A stretch of DNA of 64,000 nucleotides from Planctomycetaceae bacterium (lineage in GTDB: Bacteria > Planctomycetota > Planctomycetia > Planctomycetales > Planctomycetaceae). Shown here piece by piece: positions 54,669 through 62,921 of this stretch. A model generated the notes under the pieces. The model was not told where the DNA came from and did not search any database. It worked only from the letters and a program-made list of their open reading frames with translations. Location of the stretch: contig JAJDEI010000083.1 in assembly GCA_029259845.1 (NCBI GenBank), forward strand, positions 1-64,000, given 5' to 3'. The first letter of the stretch is position 1. Every line of letters begins with the position of its first letter. A program made the translations under genes and the position numbers.

Positions 54669-56213
54669 TCACCGGGTCCAGGCGAGCCACTTTTGCATGA
54701 GGCTCTTGACGGTGGGCGTGAGTCGCGTGCGGTTGTACTGGTCGCCCAGCTTGCGGATCGCGTCCGCCTGTGTCGGATAGGGGTGAATGGCGCTGCCGAG
54801 CTTCTTGAGGCCCAAGCCGTGCGTTATGGCGAGAGAGAGTTCGCCAATGAGATCGCCCGCATGGGACGCCACGATGGTCGCGCCGAGAATCTGGTCCGTC
54901 CCTTGTTCGACATGCACTTTGACGAACCCGTCGGTCTCTCCATCGAGAATAGCCCGGTCGACGTCCTCGAACGGCTGCACGTAGGTATCGATGGCGACGC
55001 CCGCGTCTTTGGCATCCCGTTCGTTGATGCCGACGTGTGCCAGTTCAGGGGAGGTGTACGTGCACCAGGGGATTGTCAGGCCGCTCGCTTTCGAGCGGCC
55101 GAAGAAGAGCGCATTCTGAATGACGATGCGGGCCATAAAATCGGCCGCGTGCGTGAACTGGTACTTCGAGCAGACGTCGCCGGCTGCATAAATCCGCGGA
55201 TTGGTCGTCTGCAGGTTGTCGTTGACCTCGACCCCTTTGCGTGGGTCAAACTTCACGCCGACCGTGTCGAGCCCCATGCCGTCCACATTCGGGGCGCGGC
55301 CGACGGAGACGAGCAGTTTGTCGACGACGAGATCAGAGGCCCGTTCATGGGACGTCAGAGTCACACGGACCCGCTCGTCGGCGCGGCTGAACGTCGTCTC
55401 CTTCCCGCAACAGAGCAGATTGACGCCGTCCTCCCGCAGTGCTGCTTCGACGACCGCCGCCGCGTCCGGGTCTTCCCGCGGAAGCACGCCGTGAGCGGCT
55501 TCGATCAGATGGACCTCGGATCCAAAGCGGGCGAACGTCTGCGCCATCTCGCAGCCGATCGGACCGGCTCCCAGGACCGCCAGTTTGTGCGGCAGTTCCG
55601 TGAGAGAGAACAGCGACTCATTGGTGAGGTAGTCGACTTCGTCGAGGCCGGGAATAGGAGGGGCCGCAGCCCGCGCACCGGTTGCGATGACTGCCTTTTT
55701 GAATGTCAGCTTTGTGTCGCCCACCTGCACGGTCTGGTCGTCGATGAACCGCCCGTCGCCCAGAAAGACGTCGACGCCCAAGTCCCGAAACCGGGCCGCC
55801 GAGTCGACATGGGCGATCCCCGCGCGGAGCCGTCGCATGCGATCCATCGCTGCGGCGAAATCGACCCGGACCCCGTCCGGTACGCGGACCCCAAATTCGC
55901 CGGCGTCGCGCACCGCCGCCGCCGCCCGGGCCGCGCGGATGATGCCCTTCGACGGCACGCAACCCACGTTGAGGCAGTCGCCCCCCATCAGGTGACGTTC
56001 GATGAGAGCGACTTTCGCACCAAGTCCGGCGGCTCCCGCGGCCGTGACAAGCCCCGCCGTGCCGGCTCCAATCACCACCAGGTTGTAACGCCCCGACGGC
56101 GTTGGATTCACCCAATCCGGCGGGTGGACATTGGCTTCAAGCTGGCGGTTGTATTCGTCGTGCGGCTGCAGCGCGGCGATTTCGTGCGGTTGGATCGCGG
56201 CGATTTCAAGCAT
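54669..56213 (-). CDS. Mercuric-reductase-like pyridine nucleotide-disulfide oxidoreductase
   Basis: 514 aa. FAD domain GRYNLVVIGAGTAGLVTAAGAAGLGAKVALIE, redox disulfide GDCLNVGCVPSK, NAD domain LAVLGAGPIGCEMAQTFARFGSEVHLIE, and FAD-binding YAAGDVC. The C-terminal interface motif is HPYPTQAD, in place of the H-x4-E of dihydrolipoamide dehydrogenase, and no C-terminal Cys pair of true MerA is present. It is therefore a MerA-like reductase of unknown substrate. A ~45-residue N-terminal extension precedes the FAD domain. It lies downstream of dus on the same strand, with a perfect palindrome between them. Confidence 0.88.
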   Translation of the reverse strand: MLEIAAIQPHEIAALQPHDEYNRQLEANVHPPDWVNPTPSGRYNLVVIGAGTAGLVTAAGAAGLGAKVALIERHLMGGDCLNVGCVPSKGIIRAARAAAAVRDAGEFGVRVPDGVRVDFAAAMDRMRRLRAGIAHVDSAARFRDLGVDVFLGDGRFIDDQTVQVGDTKLTFKKAVIATGARAAAPPIPGLDEVDYLTNESLFSLTELPHKLAVLGAGPIGCEMAQTFARFGSEVHLIEAAHGVLPREDPDAAAVVEAALREDGVNLLCCGKETTFSRADERVRVTLTSHERASDLVVDKLLVSVGRAPNVDGMGLDTVGVKFDPRKGVEVNDNLQTTNPRIYAAGDVCSKYQFTHAADFMARIVIQNALFFGRSKASGLTIPWCTYTSPELAHVGINERDAKDAGVAIDTYVQPFEDVDRAILDGETDGFVKVHVEQGTDQILGATIVASHAGDLIGELSLAITHGLGLKKLGSAIHPYPTQADAIRKLGDQYNRTRLTPTVKSLMQKWLAWTR

Positions 56214-56270
56214 GGAATGTCCTTATTCGTGGTCACGTCACGAGCATACCGGCGTGAATGCCCGTGTAAG

Positions 56271-56305
56271 AGTTTAGCCGCACATTTGAAATGTGCGGCT
56301 AAACT
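56271..56305. repeat. Perfect 35-nt palindrome between dus and the flavoprotein gene
   Basis: AGTTTAGCCGCACATTT, one central G, AAATGTGCGGCTAAACT: 17-bp arms without mismatch. No T-run follows in the direction of transcription, so it is not a classical terminator; it may be an mRNA-stability hairpin or a young repeat. Confidence 0.8.
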
Positions 56306-56399
56306 GTATGCGAAAGCGCCGGTCGGCACTGTGCTCTAAATCACCGTGCGGGAAACGCGGCAAGGAAACGCCCTCCTTTTCCCCGGCATGGAACCACTT

Positions 56400-57563
56400 T
56401 CACCAACGCTCGACGGGTCCGCTGGGGACTGGAATATGGAGGTCAGGAAGTTGGTCGGTGCGGGCGGCGGCGTGGGGACCGGCGATGCGGATGGCTGCGA
56501 TGGCCTGTTGGAACTCCCCGATCGTTCGGGCGAGTTGGAACTGATGCCGCAGATGGGGCCGCACACGCATGCCTTTGAGATACCAATGCCCCATTTTGCG
56601 GAACATCACAACCGCGCGCGGCTCTGGGTGCAGTTCGCACAGATAGGCAAACTGACGCAGCAGAAGCGTAAGTCGGCCGTCAAAATTGCCGGGCGGGTCA
56701 AAGGAGCCGGTTTGTTCCCATTGCACGAGTTGGCGGAAGATCCAAGGGTTGGCGAGGGCCCCGCGACCGATTGAGATGCCGCCGCAGCCGGTTTCTCGGA
56801 ACATGCGGTCAGCGTCTGCGACCGTACGAATGTCGCCGTTGCCGATCACCGGAATCCGCTCGACCGCCTCGACGACCCGCCGGATGCCGCCGCGGTCGAC
56901 TGTGCCGCTGAACCCCTGGGCCCGTGTGCGTCCATGAATGGCGATGGCGGCGACGCCGGCCTGTTCAAATTCGCGAGCGAAGTGCGGCGCGGTGATCTGC
57001 GTTTCGTCCCAACCGAGCCGCATTTTGACTGTAACCGGGATTCGGACCGCCTCGACAACGGATTTGACGAGACAGATTGCTGGAGATGGGAGATGGGCGA
57101 TGGGAGATTGCGTTCCCGATCCGGCCCAATAACCAATTTCGCAATCCTCCTTTCCCCTCTCCACATTCCTCATTCCGCATTCCGCGTTCCCTCTCCCCAT
57201 CAGGGCGGCGCCGCCGCCGGTCTTCGTCACCTTTTCGACCGGGCAGCCCATGTTGATGTCAATCGAGTCGACGCCCCGTTCCTCGAGAAACTGGGCCGCA
57301 TCACGCATGCTGGCGGGGTCGTTGCCGAAGATCTGCACGGCGAACGGTGAGTCATCCGGATGGGTGGCGATGAGGTCGAGTGCCTTGGGGCGATGTTCAA
57401 GCAACGACCGGGCGTTAACGAGGTCGGTCGTTCCGAGTCCGACGCCGCCCAACTCATGCACAATCCGCCGAAAGGGGAGGTTCGTAAATCCGGCGAGCGG
57501 CGAGAGGAGATACCGCGACGTGAGGCGGAGGTCTCCGTAGGACAAGGGAAGCGGGGTGTTCAT
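56400..57563 (-). CDS. dus: tRNA-dihydrouridine synthase
   Basis: 387 aa from ATG 57563, whose product starts MNTPLPLSYGDLRLTSRYLLSPLAGFTNLP; the 116 in-frame codons upstream translate intergenic repeats and are excluded. FMN enzyme that reduces uridines in the tRNA D-loop. Motifs: SPLAGFTNLPFR, IDINMGCPVEKVTKTGGGAAL (catalytic Cys ~107), VTVKMRLGW, AIAIHGRTRAQGFSG, VIGNGDI and GRGALANPWIF. Residues ~124-163 are an insertion encoded by repeat sequence (GNAECGMRNVERGKEDCEIG...) where other Dus proteins have only a short loop. Subtype (DusA, B or C) was not determined. Confidence 0.93.
   Translation of the reverse strand: MNTPLPLSYGDLRLTSRYLLSPLAGFTNLPFRRIVHELGGVGLGTTDLVNARSLLEHRPKALDLIATHPDDSPFAVQIFGNDPASMRDAAQFLEERGVDSIDINMGCPVEKVTKTGGGAALMGRGNAECGMRNVERGKEDCEIGYWAGSGTQSPIAHLPSPAICLVKSVVEAVRIPVTVKMRLGWDETQITAPHFAREFEQAGVAAIAIHGRTRAQGFSGTVDRGGIRRVVEAVERIPVIGNGDIRTVADADRMFRETGCGGISIGRGALANPWIFRQLVQWEQTGSFDPPGNFDGRLTLLLRQFAYLCELHPEPRAVVMFRKMGHWYLKGMRVRPHLRHQFQLARTIGEFQQAIAAIRIAGPHAAARTDQLPDLHIPVPSGPVERW
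57077..57196. repeat. In-frame tandem-repeat insertion inside dus
   Basis: Two low-complexity tracts: GGAGATGGGAGATGGGCGAT (57082-57101) and, on the coding strand, GGAATGCGGAATGAGGAATG-like repeats (about 57164-57183 read in reverse). It adds ~40 codons without a stop in the conserved region after GGGAAL. Confidence 0.75.
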
Positions 57564-58024
57564 TTCAAATTGCAAATTAGGAATTGCAAATTGGGGGGTG
57601 GTGGCGCGTGAGTCTCTTTTGCAGAGCGGTGCCGTCGCACACTTGGAGGCGAGTCGGGTCGGCGAGCCTTGTCCATTTTGCAATTTAACTTGTCCCCAAG
57701 CTCCAGCTTGGGAACGCACGTCCTGGAAAGCTCTGCTTTGCCGCCCGCGAAACAGAGTTTCGCGGAAGGGCGTTCCCAAACAGAGTTTGGGAACGAGGTT
57801 GATGGCGGACTCCTTCATTCGGCGAGACAGTTGCGCAATTTGCAGTGCCTGCCTCATGGAAAGGTTTCTCTGTCTTACCAAACCGGAACGATCTCGGCGA
57901 TGGCGGCCCACTCACGGCGGATTGGGATATCGTGCTGTGCCGATTGTACCGATTCAACACCGTGTGAGGCCCGTCCGCTATCAGCGGAACGCAACGAATC
58001 CGACAGTCGTGCTGGAGTTAACCC
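57564..58024. repeat. Repeat-rich intergenic region between divergent dus and BBP7-like gene
   Basis: CAAATTGCAAATTAGGAATT tract (57566-57597), then CCCCAAGCTCCAGCTTGGGAACG (57691-57713), AAACAGAGTTTCGCGGAAGG (57751-57770) and GTTCCCAAACAGAGTTTGGGAACG (57772-57795). A near-tandem series of TTGGGAACG-type palindromes; no gene recognised. Confidence 0.65.
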
Positions 58025-59227
58025 ATGAAACGGTCCGTGGTTTTGGGAAGTCTGATCGCGATGAGCCTGTTCCTGGCGGGGCCCGGGCCCGCCTCCGCCC
58101 AGGGATTGCGCGGGCGGTTGGACTGGATGTTTCTGAAGCGGGATACTGATGCGGCCACGCAGCCGTTTATCGTCGGTCCCGACGCCTTTAACGGCTCCGG
58201 TGTCGACTTCGACTACGAGTCCGGGTATCGCCTGATGCTGGGATACGGGGGGCCGGACTTCGAAGTCGAGGCGCAATTCACGGATCTCGATGATTGGGGC
58301 GACTCGACGTTCGCGACGCTCACCCAGGAATTGGTCTTCGACACGAACTCCGCCAATCCGTTTGTTGTGGGAGGAACGCCTGGCAACGTGCTGGGTGGCA
58401 CGACGGCCATTTCCGCAGCGGCGATGGACGCCTTCACCGCTACGCTGGACGACGAAACGCTGGAAGGCGAATTCCTGATCCCCGGCGCGGTCGCCACCTA
58501 CGGCTATCAGAGCAAATACAACGACCTCGAAGTGAACATCACGACGAGCCGCCGCAACTGGTACCGCGTGGGCTTGGGGTATCGACGCGTGAACGTCGAT
58601 GAGCGGTCGATGTTCGGTGTCTCGGGATTGTTCGATGCACTGGATGTTGATGACGGACAGACGGTCGGCGGGATGGCCAACGATCCGAACGACGGCCTTT
58701 CGGACGCTGCGTTGACCGAAGCCGGCCTGACCCGGCTCTCCGGCGGTGCCGATGGATTCGACAACCTCGCCAGCGGGGGCGGTCCTGATGTCGTCTCCCT
58801 GGCGTTGAACGCGACGACCAGCAACCAATTGGACGGTCTGCAGGGGACGTTCGACGGGACCGTCCTCGACACGCAATACTTCCTCATCGACCTGTTCGGC
58901 CGGCTCGGCCTGTTCCGGAACGAAACCAGTGCCCGATTGGTGGAGACGGTTTCCGGCAGCAACAACGACGCGTCGGTCTATTCGCGTACGCTGACAGACA
59001 ACCAGAATGACTTCGCCTTCGCCACCGGTGCCGGAGTGCGACTGGCTGTGAAGCTGACCGACTACGTTCGCCTGCACACCGGGTACGAGTTTGTGTACAT
59101 CGACGGACTGGCACTCGCCCCGGACCAAACGTTCCGCGCCGGACCGGGCGGGAGCATCTTCTCCGTCGACAACAACGGCAGTATGTTATTGCACGGAGGC
59201 CGCGCAGGGATCGAAGTCGTTTGGTGA
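58025..59227 (+). CDS. BBP7-like outer-membrane beta-barrel protein
   Basis: 400 aa. Signal peptide MKRSVVLGSLIAMSLFLAGPGPASAQG, then LRGRLDWMFLKRDT, a start typical of planctomycete BBP7-type proteins. Alternating aromatic/hydrophobic strands recur (YRLMLGYGGPDFEVEAQF, WYRVGLGYRRVNV, DYVRLHTGYEFVYIDGLAL) and the chain ends GGRAGIEVVW with a C-terminal aromatic, as in beta-barrels. Middle loops are Asp/Gly-rich. Probably a porin or surface barrel in the outer membrane; cargo unknown. Confidence 0.75.
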   Translation: MKRSVVLGSLIAMSLFLAGPGPASAQGLRGRLDWMFLKRDTDAATQPFIVGPDAFNGSGVDFDYESGYRLMLGYGGPDFEVEAQFTDLDDWGDSTFATLTQELVFDTNSANPFVVGGTPGNVLGGTTAISAAAMDAFTATLDDETLEGEFLIPGAVATYGYQSKYNDLEVNITTSRRNWYRVGLGYRRVNVDERSMFGVSGLFDALDVDDGQTVGGMANDPNDGLSDAALTEAGLTRLSGGADGFDNLASGGGPDVVSLALNATTSNQLDGLQGTFDGTVLDTQYFLIDLFGRLGLFRNETSARLVETVSGSNNDASVYSRTLTDNQNDFAFATGAGVRLAVKLTDYVRLHTGYEFVYIDGLALAPDQTFRAGPGGSIFSVDNNGSMLLHGGRAGIEVVW

Positions 59228-59304
59228 GCCGACCAGTTTGGGGAGCCGGCGGGGGCGAAACCGCAAGCGGCTTTGGCGTCGACGCCGAGTGAGTTCGTCC
59301 TCGC

Positions 59305-62300
59305 TTAGGACAACAGCAGTTCGAGGTCGTCGGTGGTGAGGTCCTTGAGGACGCGGCTGTCGGCTTCGAGGATGGCGTCGGCCAGTTGCCGTTTCTTGGA
59401 TTGCAGCTCGACGATCTTCTCTTCAACGGTATCGCGACAGATGAGGCGGTAAGCGAAGACCTGCTTGGTCTGTCCCACACGATGGGCCCGGTCAATTGCC
59501 TGGGCTTCGACCGCCGGGTTCCACCAGGGGTCGAGCAGGAAGACGTACTCGGCCGCCGTCAGATTCAGGCCGAGCCCGCCCGCTTTCAGGCTGATGAGAA
59601 ACACGGGAACGTCCGGGTCGTCCTGAAACTGTTCGACGACCTGCTTGCGGCTCCGGGTTTTACCGTCGAGGTAGGCGTATCGGATGCCGCGGTCGTCGAG
59701 ATGCTGCTTGACGATGGACAGCATGCTGGTGAATTGCGAAAATACCAGTGACTTGTGCCCCTCTTCGATCAACTCTTCGAGATGAGGACAAAGCACGTCC
59801 AGCTTGGCAGAGGGGCTCTTGACGGCGGCGGCGTCCAGCAGCCCGGGATGGCAGGCGACCTGCCGGAGCCGCAGCAGGGCTTCCAGGACGTGCATCTTGC
59901 TCTTGCCGAGACCCTGCTCCCGGACCATGCCCAGCAACGACCGGCGGTAATGTTCGCGCAGTTCGTCGTAGCGCTTCCGCTGGGCTTCATCCATGTCGCA
60001 GTAGATGGTCTCCTCGAATTTGTCTGGCAGTTCGGTGGCGACCTCCTTCTTGGTCCGCCGCAGCACAAACGGTCGCAGCCCCTGCGAGAGTGCGGTTTGA
60101 GACTTGGCGTCGGTTGCGTCTGTGGAATAGAGTTTGAAGACGCTGCTGCGGCCCAGCATGCCGGGGTTGAGGAATTCAAAGATCGACCACAAGTCGCCCA
60201 GATGGTTCTCGATCGGCGTGCCGCTGAGCGCCAGACGGTACTCGGCCTGCAACAAACGGGTCGCCTTGGCGACTTGCGAGGAGGCGTTTTTGATCGTTTG
60301 CGCCTCGTCCAGCACGACATAATCAAAGTCGACGTCCTTCAACACGGCGATATCTCGCCGGAGCGTTCCGTACGTCGTCAGGATGATATCGTGCCGGGCG
60401 AATTCGTCCCGCAGTTCCTCCCGGCCGACGCCGGCGTACTCCAGAGAGGAAAGCTGGGGGGTAAACCGGCGGATCTCATGATCCCAATTGAACATCAACG
60501 ACTTGGGGACGACGATCAGCGATGGACGTTTTTTCTTTCGCTGACGGCTGTGTTCGAGAAGCAACGCGAGGACCTGGACCGTCTTGCCAAGCCCCATGTC
60601 GTCCGCCAGACAGCCACCGAAGTGGAACTCCCGGAGAAACTGCAGCCAACCGAGGCCGTCCCGTTGATAGTGGCGCAATTCGCCGACAAAGCCGTCCACT
60701 TCCGGCACGGCCTCAACGCCTGCGAAAGATGTCAGCCGGTCCCGCAGCGCGGCGAAGTTGGCATCCACCTCGACGGGATGTCGCGCCGCCAGCAGGGCGT
60801 CGATCAAACCGGCCTGCGTGACCGAAAAACGAAGCTTCCCTTCTTCGAGGGTTCCCAGTCCGCCCAACAAGCTGTATTGCTCGGACCAGTCGTCCGGCAG
60901 GATGCCCAAGGATCCGTCCGCCAGCCGGATGGTGTTCTCTTTGCGGGCGAGGGCGGCCAGCAGTTCCGGAAAGCCGACCGTTTGGCCTTGAAACTCGACT
61001 TCGCCGGAGAGTTCGAACCAGTCGATTCCCGAACTGATCCGCAACTGCGGGGCCCCCGGCTGACGGACCTCGTGCCCGTCGGCGAGCACTTGCCAACCGG
61101 CGTCGACCAAAGCGTGCACCGCACGGCCGAGGTCGGTCAGGGCGATGTCCACGTCGTGCTCACTTCGCCGTTGGTCGAGCCGTCTGCGAAACCCCAGTTC
61201 CTGCAGTTGATGCCACGCCTGGTCCTCAGAAGTCCGGTCGCGCAACAGGCAGCGGCCTTCGCTGCGCTGAACGACCGCCCATTGCCGCGAGGCGGCCGGA
61301 ACACGTGTCCCGGCATAGTCGAAGGTGATGCTGCCGAACAATCGCTCTTGCCGCCACCCCCGCGTGCGTGGCGTCGTGATCGTCAGCACGGGTGTCGGAG
61401 TGACGTGCACTTCTTCCAACCGCAGTTCCGGCGGGAGATCAAGCGTCGGGAGATTGGGGAGATCGAACAGTTGGTCGACCAACTGCTCGGCATCGGCTGC
61501 TTCACCGCTGAGCGGGCGCCGCGAGGTGAGCAACGTGACCCACGGCTGCGCTCCGAAGTCGTCCACGCGGAGCAAACGGCCGTTGAAGACGGCCAATCCG
61601 CCGGGGACGAGCAGTTCCAATTGCTCGACCGGAACTCTCTCTCTGTCCCGTCGCAACTCCCCCCGGAGCCGCCAGTCGTCACCGGGGTCATCGGCGGCAC
61701 CGCCCGCGATCTGTTCGCCTGATTCGAGCACAAGGGCCAGTTCCCAAGCGTCCCCCTCATCCCAACTCAGAGCTTGTCCGTCCTTCTCGGCGGAACCGAG
61801 GATCCGCATGCGTCCGGTGTTGCACATGCGCGGCAGCAGCAGTTCGCACAGTTCGTGCGGAATCCGATACCGATAAACGGCCGATTGGAACTCCGCCTGT
61901 TGGGCGATCCAACTGGATCGTTCGGGAGTCCCTCCGGTCAAATAGGCGAGAATGCGGCGGTCGTCTTCGTGCTCAATTTCGCCAAGGCGTCCCGGACGCA
62001 GCTTGAGCGGCTTGAGCTTGCCCCATTGGCCGTTGGCACGTCGCTGACGTTGCGAGGTCTGGACGCAGAGTTGCCCGGCCGCGCGGCTCTCCGTCGCGTC
62101 GATCTCGAAGAAAATCTCCCGGTCGCGGTCCTGAGACTTTCCTCCCTGTTCCGCCCCGCCCATTTGCTGGCGAAGCTCGACGAGCTGCTGCTCCCAGTCA
62201 CTCAGCTTGCGGGCGACTTGGGGGGCCTCGCGACTGGCGGTCCTGCGCGGTTGATAAGTCTCGCCGCTGAGCAGGTCCTCCTCAGCGTCATCGAAGTCGA

Positions 62301-62646
62301 AGTCCGGCAACGGCGCAAAGGCATCCTCCGTCACGAACGGCGGGATGTGGCCTTCGCGGGGGATGGCGGTCAGGTAATCGCCGGCATCGACCGCCAGGAC
62401 GGTCGCCCAAAGGTGCTTGCACGCGATCTTCCGTGAGGAAGACTCGTCCGCACAACTGCAATACATGTGGAGCGTGTCGTTTTGGCGGCTCAGGTGCGTT
62501 TCGTATTCGGTTCCATCCCGAACGGAGCCGTAGAGATCCTCGGGGGTCACCCGAATGACTTCGACCCGCTCCGCTTCCAGGTACGCGGAACCACGAAAAC
62601 GAATGTCGCCTCGAAATTGGCTCTCAAGCAGACGGGCCAGAGACAC
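59305..62646 (-). CDS. SNF2-family helicase with N-terminal SWIM zinc finger
   Basis: 1113 aa. GTG start at 62646. The SWIM motif is CSCADESSSRKIACKHLW (residues ~63-80). A long non-catalytic region (~90-640) precedes the SNF2 ATPase: LADDMGLGKTVQVLALLL (~680), VVPKSLMFNWDHEI, VLDEAQTIKN (~778), ALSGTPIENHLGDLWSIFEFL, then RecA2 (KSLVFSQFTSML, FLISLKAGGLGLNLTAAEYVFLLDPWWNP, IDRAHRVGQTKQVFAYRLI). This is the bacterial SWI/SNF-type HepA-like protein, a DNA-translocating ATPase thought to act on nucleic-acid-protein complexes. Single gene, no defence partners adjacent; it converges with the BBP7-like gene 78 bp away. Confidence 0.9.
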   Translation of the reverse strand: MSLARLLESQFRGDIRFRGSAYLEAERVEVIRVTPEDLYGSVRDGTEYETHLSRQNDTLHMYCSCADESSSRKIACKHLWATVLAVDAGDYLTAIPREGHIPPFVTEDAFAPLPDFDFDDAEEDLLSGETYQPRRTASREAPQVARKLSDWEQQLVELRQQMGGAEQGGKSQDRDREIFFEIDATESRAAGQLCVQTSQRQRRANGQWGKLKPLKLRPGRLGEIEHEDDRRILAYLTGGTPERSSWIAQQAEFQSAVYRYRIPHELCELLLPRMCNTGRMRILGSAEKDGQALSWDEGDAWELALVLESGEQIAGGAADDPGDDWRLRGELRRDRERVPVEQLELLVPGGLAVFNGRLLRVDDFGAQPWVTLLTSRRPLSGEAADAEQLVDQLFDLPNLPTLDLPPELRLEEVHVTPTPVLTITTPRTRGWRQERLFGSITFDYAGTRVPAASRQWAVVQRSEGRCLLRDRTSEDQAWHQLQELGFRRRLDQRRSEHDVDIALTDLGRAVHALVDAGWQVLADGHEVRQPGAPQLRISSGIDWFELSGEVEFQGQTVGFPELLAALARKENTIRLADGSLGILPDDWSEQYSLLGGLGTLEEGKLRFSVTQAGLIDALLAARHPVEVDANFAALRDRLTSFAGVEAVPEVDGFVGELRHYQRDGLGWLQFLREFHFGGCLADDMGLGKTVQVLALLLEHSRQRKKKRPSLIVVPKSLMFNWDHEIRRFTPQLSSLEYAGVGREELRDEFARHDIILTTYGTLRRDIAVLKDVDFDYVVLDEAQTIKNASSQVAKATRLLQAEYRLALSGTPIENHLGDLWSIFEFLNPGMLGRSSVFKLYSTDATDAKSQTALSQGLRPFVLRRTKKEVATELPDKFEETIYCDMDEAQRKRYDELREHYRRSLLGMVREQGLGKSKMHVLEALLRLRQVACHPGLLDAAAVKSPSAKLDVLCPHLEELIEEGHKSLVFSQFTSMLSIVKQHLDDRGIRYAYLDGKTRSRKQVVEQFQDDPDVPVFLISLKAGGLGLNLTAAEYVFLLDPWWNPAVEAQAIDRAHRVGQTKQVFAYRLICRDTVEEKIVELQSKKRQLADAILEADSRVLKDLTTDDLELLLS

Positions 62647-62921
62647 TCAGTCCTCCGTGGGAATCGCCGAATCAAGTCGTATGAAAGCCGCCAGCGGGGC
62701 CACATGTCCGCCCGGCTGCGGTGATTGTCCGTTCATCGTTTTCTGCCGTTTTTCGCCAAACGGCGCAGACGTCAAGGTTAGCGGATCATCCCCCGCGCGG
62801 ACACCCCTTTCCGACCGAAATCTGCACAGGGCAGAAGGGAGATGTCCTCCGCTCGCCTGAAGCGGAACCGCCCCCTACAATTGGGCCTGAATTGCAGACT
62901 GAATTTGACACGCGTTCCTCC

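Noticed and set aside
57564-57911. 116-codon N-terminal extension of Dus
   Set aside because: The translation is of intergenic palindromes (for example NLVPKLCLGTPFRETLF), and the conserved protein starts at 57563.
59755-61722. 655-codon plus-strand frame antisense to the SNF2 helicase
   Set aside because: High-GC shadow; the minus-strand helicase has all SNF2 motifs.
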